Positions 56,348 through 64,000 of a stretch of DNA of 64,000 nucleotides are shown piece after piece. A program made the position numbers and the translations under genes. How positions within the stretch are numbered: position 1 is the first letter of the stretch; each line of letters begins with the position of its first letter. Origin of the DNA: Castanea sativa (taxonomy: Eukaryota; Streptophyta; Magnoliopsida; Fagales; Fagaceae); contig NC_134019.1 of the NCBI RefSeq assembly GCF_040712315.1, positions 34,753,873 to 34,817,872 of the forward strand, given 5' to 3'. Under the pieces are notes generated by a model, which was given only the letters and a program-made list of their open reading frames with translations, had not been told where the DNA came from and ran no database searches.

Positions 56348-56383
56348 TTTACCACATAAAGAATGGTAAGTAGTGAAAGGATG

Positions 56384-56550
56384 CAGGGGCGGCACCACCA
56401 TAAGGCCAGGGTGGTCCAAGAATTGATTTTTTTTTATATATATATAATAGTTTAAAAGTTTTTAAATGCCTATACTTCAAAAAAAATTTGGGAACACTTT
56501 CAGTTTTTTTATGCCAATAAAATTGAATTTTTCTCCATAATTTGTTCTAC
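56384..56550. mobile_element. Fragment of hAT-like element (same family as 39856-40784)
   Basis: CAGGGGCGGCACC followed by CCAGGGTGGTCC, then TTTATGCCAATAAAATTGAA-like sequence, matches the reverse complement of the right end of 39856-40784. Only one end is recognised; the inner boundary is approximate. Confidence 0.5.
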
Positions 56551-56706
56551 ATTCAGCGGATGAATGATTGTTTAGTTGTATACATTGAAAAAGATGTAAC
56601 TTGTAACATTGATAATGAGATTATCATGTAACGATTTTAAAATATGAAAATTCATAGAAGTCAATTGTAAATTTTATGTATTTTTTTATTGTTATTATTG
56701 TCAATA

Positions 56707-57050
56707 TATGAAAATCTCTCGGCTACGAGAAACAGATGATAAGCTCTTTCCGGAAACTACTGCAGAAACAAGAAATTTTGGTCAGGTAAAACTGTTAACA
56801 ATAAATTACTTCTCAGTATAATGAATTAACTTTTTTGGTTATGAGATGATACAAGAGAGTATGGTTGGTTGTACAGGGAGGCTGGTCCTGCCATTCGAGT
56901 TTCTGACGATATCAATTAAAGATATGCAATGCTTTGTTGATAGCCCTCTGGTAATGAAGTGCAACTGATGATTCATCCCTTCTGCACAGGAAGTGAGAGA
57001 GACGGGTTTCAGTCAGAAAATGCCTTAAGTTCCAAGGTACTAATTAACCA
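56707..57050 (+). other. Possible exon remnants of an unidentified gene
   Basis: ATGAAAATCTCTCGGCTACG starts a short frame (SRLRETDDKLFPETTAETRN) ending at a consensus donor CAG|GTAAAA near 56786. An acceptor TTGTACAG near 56877 precedes a 50-bp block, and TTCTGCACAG near 56990 precedes SERDGFQSENALSSK, ending at AAG|GTACTA near 57037. The border signals are good but the pieces are short and I recognise no family. It could be chance. Confidence 0.25.
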
Positions 57051-57818
57051 GTTGTTTGGAGCCACTGGTTTTTAATTGTGGTTTTTTGGAATTGATTATT
57101 GTGGTTTTTTTATTATTGTGGTTTTTTTTTTTCTGATTTAAGAAATAAATTGGAATTAGATGGCATGATTTATGTGTTGGTCATGATATATTGCTTATGA
57201 GGTGTTGTAGAATTGTAGATGTTTCACATTAGATTTTTTTTTTTTTTCTACAGTGGTTGCTTTTAGTAATGAGTGACGTATCTTTATAATTATTTATGGA
57301 AGTTGGTGAGACACGTTTCTCTTAAGAGGCTTTTAGATCCCCGTGTCCAATGTTATTTTAACAGAAAACTGTGTCATGCGTAATGTCTGCAATCTACGTA
57401 ACAAAGACGATTTAAGTCAAAAAAATAACATTTTTCAAACTACATATAAGTTTAATTACACTGGTTAGTAAAGTGCAATTATTCCTTACCAAATTCATTC
57501 TAAAATGCACTTATTTGAAGTTAGGTCAACTTAATTGATTGTTACTACGATGTTGTGGTATAATCAGGAGCAACTCTACATTTAAGTGAGGGTGGTCTAC
57601 ACACACATACATTTGTGTGTGATGTCACGAAAACTACAAAAAAATAAACACGTTATTTTCTAAAGAAAAAAAAAACTAAACATATTAGTTTCTGAATGAA
57701 AACTATAAATCTATGAGAGGTCCATTGAATCAACAAGGTGATAAGGTCCTCGAATCCACCTGAAAGAAATAGATAAAGTTCATATTTTTATAAATCTGAA
57801 AACTAAATTACCCTAGAG
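57051..57818. other. Intergenic AT-rich sequence
   Basis: T-rich and A-rich stretches; no gene or element end recognised. Confidence 0.35.
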
Positions 57819-58335
57819 GCTACAATTAGGGTAGTCCACGAGTTGGTTCAGGTTGGGTTTGTGCCCAACCCGAAATCGGATGGAGAAAAAAGGAACTTGC
57901 CGTCGACCCGCCAAAGTAATTGGGTCAAGCAGTTCAGACCATCAACGGGTGGCAAGCAGGTCAGCCGGATTCGAAACGGCGAGAAAACAGTGGAAAAAGC
58001 ACAAATCCAGCGAAAATCTCACCTGATTCGATGAGATTTCGCCAAATTCGATCAAAATCTCACTAGATCTAAGGGAAATAGCGTTGGAATCTGGAAAATT
58101 ATAACCGAAATTTGGAAAATTATGGTCGGAATATGGAAATTTTGTCAGGATCTTGAAATCTTTCAGTTGGTTCAGGTTTTTCGGTTTTTGGGAGGAAAAC
58201 CGAAACCCGACCCGCCGAAATCGAGTTCTGGTGGTGAAGACCCGCCGTCGACCCGTTGGAGTAGTCGGGTTGGAGCCGGTCGGTTATTCAAGTGGGTCAA
58301 GTTACCGGATGGATCTGGATAGCCCTAGCTACAAT
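57819..58335. mobile_element. hAT-like MITE, 8-bp TSD GCTACAAT
   Basis: The element 57827-58327 (501 bp) is bounded by exact GCTACAAT at 57819-57826 and 58328-58335. Its ends read TAGGGTAGTCCACGAG and, from the right, TAGGGCTATCCAGATCC. The interior carries GACCCGCC, CAACCCGAAATC and repeated TCTCACTAGATCT-like phrases, as in the related copy at 37940-38506. Open frames on the plus strand (63-66 codons) are not credible genes. Confidence 0.85.
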
Positions 58336-59015
58336 ATGTTTAAATAGTAAAAGGATTTCTAGGGTGCCCAGAAACCTTAATCTGTGCTAATCACATAATT
58401 AGGTGGCAAAATAGTGATTTCTACCACACAAAAAAAAGATAATTGCGGAAATTAAAAATACTATCTTTAAGAAACGTCCCAAAATATACGAGACCTTATT
58501 CTAACTTTTAAACTAAAAGTTATTTAGGAAAAACAAATATTACTATAAATAGCAAAAACATAGTTTTCGGGGCCTTAACGAAGGAAGTTGCTTAAATTTA
58601 GGCAACGCTTATAGTATCATGAGTCTGGATCAGAATGTCGTTTCCCTTCAACTTGCCAAACTTTATGCAATTCAGACACTGTTGCCCCGATGACCTTTAT
58701 TGGCAACCTCCTTTGATCTTGCGTTGTGACTTCCAACACCCCTATTGCTCCAGGAAAGCTTATGCTATTTGTTCTACATCTATGTGTGTGTACACACACT
58801 AAATTAATTTATTGTGACTACCTTAATAAAAATGTTAAACACCATAACTTGATAATCACAAAATTTTGGATTCAACGAAAATAAGAGTAATGCTAAATTA
58901 ACAATATTTTCAAAATAATTTCACAACAAATCATATGTGGTAAATTGTTAATGATTCTAATTTTGACCTAATACTAACATCACTTTTTTACCCAACAATA
59001 ATAACTTTTCGCATT
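58336..59015. other. Intergenic sequence
   Basis: 58617-58799 contains a 60-codon minus-strand frame (IGVLEVTTQDQRRLPIKVIG) in locally balanced composition. It may be a host-gene fragment, but I cannot name a family. The rest is AT-rich. Confidence 0.3.
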
Positions 59016-59668
59016 AGATTTGATGAGTTAAGAAGATCAGTAGGCTGGATGCTTCGGACTTGATAGGACCACTTGCTCTTTCTGCAGCCTGAAGAAAAGA
59101 AGAGAAGCCAATCAAAGGCGACCGGGGCTGCCGGCCAAAAACCCTCCGATGGTAAAGTTAGTTTTTCTCACTATGTTTTTGGAGTTCCAACTTCTTTGGA
59201 GTAAAATTCACATACCTTTGTCTTGTCTGAATCAGTCTTTATATAGTGCCTTCATGAACGGTTATCGAAATTGGGACCTCTCCTGGATTCAAGGAGGATT
59301 AAACGTAACTGTCATAACCGTTTAGGAGTCACACTTCTACTTCACAACGGATACGTGACGGTTACGCGTGGGATAAGGGATTGTCACATTATATTCGGAG
59401 ATTCTTCTAAGTATGATCTCCTTGTCCTGTAATTCCTTCGTCGAGTGTGCCTGATAATTCCAAGTGTAGCATACTCGTCCACGAAGCTTTATGTGGACGA
59501 GTCCTCTTGGGGCAGGCCGCGCGCATCCCTTGGACGAAGGATGTAGCTTCGCTATCATCCTCTGGACGGCCTTGTCCGTTACCCTCGTCCTGAGGATAAC
59601 TCCTAGACGGCTGTCGAGGTGATGACCGTCCAGGGACGGTCTAAGCGTTTTCATCCCACATCAAGATT
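59016..59668 (-). mobile_element. Solo LTR of a Ty3/gypsy family, TSD AGATT
   Basis: The LTR 59021-59663 (643 bp), read on the minus strand, begins TGATGTGGGATG and ends ACTCATCA, flanked by exact AGATT at 59016-59020 and 59664-59668. It aligns with 33627-34298 in opposite orientation. It carries CGTCC/GGACG-rich sequence in its first part and a TATA region (59238-59245, minus strand). No internal element sequence remains. Confidence 0.9.
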
Positions 59669-61049
59669 TATTGCAAAAATGTTGTAAATGTAGCGTTACT
59701 CCAAAAAGAATTTTGGGTTCCAAACATAATCCTTTAACTCCTTACAAAAATATTAAATAGCATCAATAAAAATGTTTAGTTCATCACTTTGTGAGTGTTA
59801 TGATGTTATCATGGTTTGACCTCAGTTTGACCTCAAAAATATTGAACCTCTCTATTTTATAGTTCATTGAACGATCTAAATTTCAAAATAATGTTTTACT
59901 CTCCTCTACTCCCCTCACTCATTAATTTCTGGCCAATTTTACTTTACTTTTTTCTTTCCTTCCATCCAAACTAGCCATAAATAAGAGAAGGATAGAGTCC
60001 TAGACAAAATAAACCAACAAAAGCACAAAAGAAAATTTCCTTTGAGAAAAACGGGTCAAACTAACCCAATTCAAACTCATGTGGGTTCGAGCCCCATTTT
60101 TTGGCTGGTGGGTCCAATTATATAAAATCTACTATCAAAATTTGTCTCCTTAATAAAGCTTTCTAGTTAGGTTTAATATAATATCTTCTTACTTTTTTGT
60201 CCTATTAAATTAGGCTCACCCAAGGTTGATCATAATTTATGTATATTTAATAAGAATGAGAGTTTAATTTTGGAAGGAGAACAGAAGGACATTCCTCAAT
60301 TATAAAATAAGGATAGTTTTTTCAAAATTTTAAAAAGTAACACATGAATCAAACCTTATCCCCAATGACAGTAAAACAAGAAATATTTTTATTTGATAGG
60401 AGTAAAACAAGAAGTTAACTGTGTTTTTTGTTGTTGAAAAAAGATAGAAATTGGGTTAATCTAGTGTAGTATAAGGTGATTACAAAGCATTTAAAGAAGC
60501 ACAAGGAATGAAGGGAATATTCCTGGAAGCTTTACAATAAAAGAAACAAGCAGTGACGTTCCTACTACTCCGCTTTTTGCATGCTATCTCCCATCCATCG
60601 CTTTGGAAATGCTTCATGATGAAGCACAAATTTGCCTCGTCAGTACGTTTCTCGTCAGTGTTGATAGACGACCTTGATTTCCTATTGAGAACAAAATAGA
60701 ATAAAGGTAAAAGACACTGGGCCAGCTAAGGGCTCTCCAATGCTTAAATTAGATAATCTTTCTTTAGGGATCTATAGCATGTACTACAGTATGATGTGTG
60801 TTTGAGATTACTTACTTGAGCTAATTGGCTTTATATAGCTAGCTCTCGAGTTAATGCAGATGTCCATTGATCTCCCCTGGACGTTGCACCTGAGTGAGTT
60901 GATTCATTAATGGCAATGAAGTCTCTCCTTGAATGGGTGTTTATAATATCTGGGTGGTGGCTCATGAAGAACTTTGTAATCGTCTTCTTGCCGTTACTCA
61001 TTGTTAACTGGATTGGGAGAGTTATTTCTGACTTTAACATGCTTATGGT
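59669..61049. other. Intergenic sequence
   Basis: Mostly AT-rich. 60540-60720 contains CGTCAGTGTTGATAGACGACC-like phrases reminiscent of the gypsy LTR vocabulary, but no ends could be placed. A 69-codon minus frame at 60831-61040 has no recognised domain. Confidence 0.3.
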
Positions 61050-62226
61050 CGTCCGTTGGAACGGATGACCATTTAATCACTGCTCGTCACTTCAGAACAA
61101 GCTCGCCACACACAATGCTTAACCTTAGGTGGAATACTAGCTCTCCATAGTCTTCACCAAAGTCCAAACCTTGCGCATCCTAGGACCATATGAGCTCTCA
61201 CTCCATCCTGACCCAGCCTCATTGAACAATCAACAATGCCAAATATATACTTATGGGACATGCTCATCTCCTGTTTTCTTCCATTTTTATTTGGATGGAA
61301 GATATGTGGCAAATAACTAATCACAAGGTTAACAAAAAGCTACGTCACATGCAGCGTCCTTAGCTGGAATGCTAGCTCTCCATAGTCTTCTCTGAAGTCC
61401 AAACCTTGCGCATTCTAGGTACCAGCCTCATTGGACAATCAACAACGCCAAGCGGAAGGCACTTTGACCGTGAACACTCCTTTAGGGTACCATGCCACAT
61501 ATATATGTTGTTCCGTGAGAGAGCTCAGTGGAATGGTTTTATAGCTATAGCAATCTGTGGCTCGAAAAAATCTACGACCAAGTCCACCTTCCAACACTGG
61601 TTCCCCAAGTTCAAACATCAATAAGATCACTAACCATCTCGCCTTCTTCCTCCCATCTTCAATTTTCCAGATTCTTCCTTTTCGTAATAAATCCCGGGCG
61701 GAATGTATTCTTCTTCAAATGTATGAAGAGTTACATCCTAAATTTTGCTTGCAAGAATCTGTTGTAAGGAATAAACCTTCCCTTGAGATTGAAATCCGGT
61801 AGAACAAGGAGTGTGGTTTAGTTAAGAGTCATCATGCAACCTTTTTTAGCTAGAAAAGCCAAATTAAAATAGTGAAGATCCCTAAAACCAAGGCCCCTTT
61901 TTTTCTTTTGAATCACAAAGTTTGGTCAAATTCTTCCCCACCAACATCTAGCAATCAGTGCATTGAGCTTATCATACCATGTTTTAGAGAGTTTAAAACA
62001 AGACATGTTGTAGGTTGTAGGTTGGTATAGCCTGGATCACTGCTTTTGTAAGGACCTCTCTACTAGCTCTTGTCAAAAATCTCTCCTTCCACCTTTGAAT
62101 CCAACTAATTAGCCTGTTCTTGATGCCATTGAAAGTGCTTTACTTAGATCTTCCAAATAAAATACGAGGCCAAGTTATTTATTATAGCTGGCATTAGTAT
62201 ACTACTACCTATCAAGGAACGGATAT
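61050..62226 (-). mobile_element. Decayed LINE reverse-transcriptase fragment
   Basis: Minus-strand translation in several frames gives IKNRLISWIQRWKERFLTRA and SREVLTKAVIQAIPTY (about 62140-62010), SCFKLSKTWYDKLNALIARC with WWG, GLGFRDLHYFNLAFLAKKG (about 61890-61830), IPLSSLTEQHIYVAWYPKGV (about 61540-61480) and RLWRASIPPKVKHCVWRACS (about 61160-61095). These are in the order of a plant LINE from the reverse transcriptase C-terminus to the zinc-binding region. Frameshifts and stops are frequent. A segment is duplicated inside it (61120-61240 and 61358-61450). Its 5' side is cut exactly where the gypsy LTR begins at 62227. Confidence 0.7.
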
Positions 62227-62702
62227 TGATGGGACTGACGAGGTGAAACATAGACGAGGTGGCCTCACGGACGAACCTAACCCGTTATCGTCGTCATCAG
62301 AGGAAGAGTTAAGGCCATTGAATGCTGCCAATAAAGCCTCAACCGTTACAAGACCAGCTGGACGAACTAACGGGAAGGCATTAACTCCCATTACTCCCCT
62401 GAAGACGTTATCAGAAGAGGCATTAATGCCCCAACGGATACAATCCCCAAGGGTATATAAAACCCTTTCAACACCAAAACAAGGTACACAAAAAAAAAGA
62501 ACTACATCACAATTTTAACTACTTTTATTCCTGATATCTCAACAACTGTCTTTTTTCCATACTGACTTTATCATCGGAGGTGTTGTGGCAGGCACCACAC
62601 CGGTGACCACTTGATTAAATTCCTGCTCCCACAGGTTCGTCAGAGTGCCTCCAGGAGCCATCTAGACGAATCCCAGCAAATCAACGAGATACAGCTTCAT
62701 CA
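62227..62702 (+). repeat. 5' LTR of the window-edge gypsy element
   Basis: TGATG to CATCA, with a TATA box TATATAA at 62454-62460. The boundary is set by the primer site four bases downstream (62706) and by the end of LINE-like sequence on the left. The second LTR is not in the window, so the start is inferred. Confidence 0.65.
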
Positions 62703-62705
62703 GTT

Positions 62706-62723
62706 TGGCGCCGTCTGTGGGAA
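62706..62723 (+). other. Primer-binding site of the window-edge gypsy element
   Basis: TGGCGCCGTCTGTGGGAA, a form I associate with many plant Tat-type gypsy elements. Confidence 0.75.
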
Positions 62724-62766
62724 CGACTTTCTCATACAACAAGAACACAGTTCCTACCAGCTCCAG

Positions 62767-63954
62767 ATGGAATCCAACCAGGACTGAGCGGCCTTGGCGC
62801 AGCAAGTCCGAAATCTTGCAGCCACCGTCGAAGAACTTACAAGACAGAATCAAGAAATGAGACAGAGGTTACAGCAAGAAGAGAACCGGTCAAGAGCTGT
62901 TCAAGAGGACGAAGGGGATAGCCATGGAAGAAGTGACCGACGGAGAACAGTCACCCCAGAAGAGCAGCATTCTGACATCCTCCAGGAAATGAGGAAGGAG
63001 ATGGATGAATTAAGAAACGCGATCAAAGAGAAGATGGATCGAAGCCTGGATAAAATGGTCAGAGCGACGGACTCCCCCTTTACCATGGCAGTCCTAGAAC
63101 GACCGGTACCAGCGAAATTTTGGCTACCTCAGCTTGAGCCTTTTGACGGGCTCAAAGACCCCCAAGATCACCTTAACACCTTCAAGACGACCTTAGGCCT
63201 TCAACAGCCCCCTGACGAGATCATGTGTCGTTCATTCCCCACTACGCTGAAGGGAGCTGGACGAGAATGGTTCACGAGATTGCCCACTTCGTCCATCGAC
63301 AATTTTGAGCAGCTGAGTAGTGCTTTCCTGCGCCATTTCGTCGGGGGGCAACGTCCCAAAAGACCAGCAGATCACTTACTCACTATTAAGCAAGGAGAGA
63401 GGGAGACCTTGCGATCGTATGTGAAACGCTTCACTCGGGAGACTCTAGAGGTGGACGATGCAGACGATAAGGTCCAACTGACGACATTTAAGGCAGGGCT
63501 TAAGTCCAGAGAATTCGTCGTCTCGTTAGCAAAGAATCCACCCCGGACGATGGCAGAGATGTTGTTGAAAGCTCAAAAGTACATGAATGCTGAGGACACA
63601 CTGGCGGCCATCGTAGACGAGGGAAAGCTAAGGACGGAAGGAAGAAAGGAAGACGAACGCAGGGGGCAAAAGAGGGAGCGTCCAAGTCGCCGGGGAGGTG
63701 ACATCGACAGACGAAAAGACGAGAAAGCTCCACGACCGGTAAAATTCACTCCTTTAATTATGCCTGTTGACAAAATTTTGGCACAGATCCAGGATCAACA
63801 CCACCTAAAGTGGCCGAAGCCCCTGCACTCGTCACCAAGTGTGCGAGACAAAAGCAAATACTGCCGATTCCACAAGGACCACGGCCATTACACAGAAGAT
63901 TGCCGAGATCTGAAGGGACAGATAGAAGAATTGATACAGAAAGGAAAACTTTAG
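62767..63954 (+). pseudogene. gag: Tat-type gag with early stop
   Basis: The ATG at 62767 opens MESNQD and is stopped by TGA at 62785; the frame then runs open to TAG at 63952. A coiled N-terminus ([20 protein letters not shown]) precedes a retrotransposon gag domain (about 63085-63560: [65 protein letters not shown]). A basic/acidic linker follows, then a CX2HX4HX4C finger ([14 protein letters not shown], about 63860) and [12 protein letters not shown]. The 63952 stop lies where gag would continue towards protease; codons after it remain open to near the window end. It uses the same finger variant as the gag at 52395-55475 but the two proteins are clearly diverged. Confidence 0.85.
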
Positions 63955-64000
63955 AAGTACATAAGGAAGGGGGACTCCAACAGGTTCAGAGAGGGCAACA

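Larger units (their letters stand above)
41196..56352 (-). mobile_element. Ty3/gypsy (Tat-lineage) retrotransposon with antisense PMD gene, TSD TTTAC
   Basis: The element 41201-56347 (15,147 bp) has LTRs of 794 and 795 bp beginning TGTAAA and ending CTTACA, flanked by exact TTTAC at 41196-41200 and 56348-56352. The minus strand carries gag-protease and pol with reverse transcriptase, RNase H, a second archaeal-type RNase H and integrase. The double RNase H and the CX2HX4HX4C gag finger point to the Tat lineage. Between pol and the 3' LTR is a 6.3-kb insert region with tandem repeats and a plant mobile domain gene on the plus strand. By eye the LTRs differ at about 12 positions (mostly transitions) plus one length change, roughly 1.5 percent, so the insertion is relatively recent. 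Confidence 0.95.
62227..64000 (+). mobile_element. Ty3/gypsy (Tat-like) retrotransposon, 5' part, continues beyond the window
   Basis: A 476-bp LTR (62227-62702) is followed by a primer site and a gag ORF on the plus strand. The LTR starts TGATGGGACTGACGAGG and ends CTTCATCA, the same terminal pattern as the solo LTRs at 33627 and 59021, but it is shorter and diverged. It is inserted next to, and probably into, the LINE remnant. The rest of the element and the 3' LTR are outside. Confidence 0.8.

Noticed and set aside
58617..58799. 60-codon minus-strand frame with a protein-like composition
   Set aside because: Suggestive but I could not match it to any family, and both sides are AT-rich non-coding; not called as a gene.
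60831..61040. 69-codon minus-strand frame beside a TATATAA motif
   Set aside because: Adjacent to decayed LINE sequence but not LINE-like, with no domain; insufficient support.

Overview
This window is plant nuclear DNA, most likely from a dicot and plausibly a woody one. It is AT-rich and intron-style, and almost all of it is transposable elements of classic plant families: Ty1/copia, Ty3/gypsy of the Tat lineage, CACTA/En-Spm, hAT-like and PIF-like MITEs, fold-back MITEs and LINE remnants. I see no bacterial operon structure, no rRNA or tRNA gene, and no confidently intact host gene. A species name cannot be read from the sequence.

Layout. 1-872 is one end of a PIF-like inverted-repeat element. 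1074-9923 is a second member of that family (TSD TAA), split by a 7.7-kb LTR element (1362-9097) that encodes a gag and a second plant-transposon ORF but no pol. 9924-12156 holds a possible small gene, two MITEs and one copy of a short repeat. 12157-16383 is a minus-strand copia element (TSD CTTCT) inserted into the second copy of that repeat. 17495-18222 is a LINE 3' end. 19250-30424 is a complete 11.2-kb CACTA element (TSD AGC) with a transposase gene and a tnpA-like gene, both minus strand and both broken. 30428-41200 is a patchwork: a duplicated segment, a CACTA remnant, a solo gypsy LTR, a MULE-like fold-back MITE, a hAT-like MITE and a larger hAT-like element.

41201-56347 is a complete 15.1-kb Tat-type gypsy element (LTRs 794/795 bp, TSD TTTAC). 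Its gag-pol lies on the minus strand. In the opposite direction it carries an intron-containing plant mobile domain (PMD) gene with its own TATA box, plus two tandem-repeat blocks. 56348-62226 contains a second hAT-like MITE of the 37.9-kb family (TSD GCTACAAT), a second solo gypsy LTR (TSD AGATT) and a minus-strand LINE remnant. 62227-64000 is the 5' LTR, primer site and gag of another Tat-like element that runs off the window.

How the parts relate. The insertions are nested, so their relative ages can be read: the copia, CACTA and 15-kb gypsy elements have intact target-site duplications, whereas the LINE pieces and the PIF-like copies were already present when cut. Nearly every coding region is a decayed polyprotein. 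Most in-frame stops lie at positions where C-to-T (CGA to TGA, CAG/CAA to TAG/TAA) is the simplest explanation, consistent with silenced, methylated transposons. The most interesting object is the antisense PMD gene inside the gypsy element. Next come the pol-less gag-plus-transposon-protein element and the complete CACTA element with its GC-rich leader and repeat-bearing leader intron.
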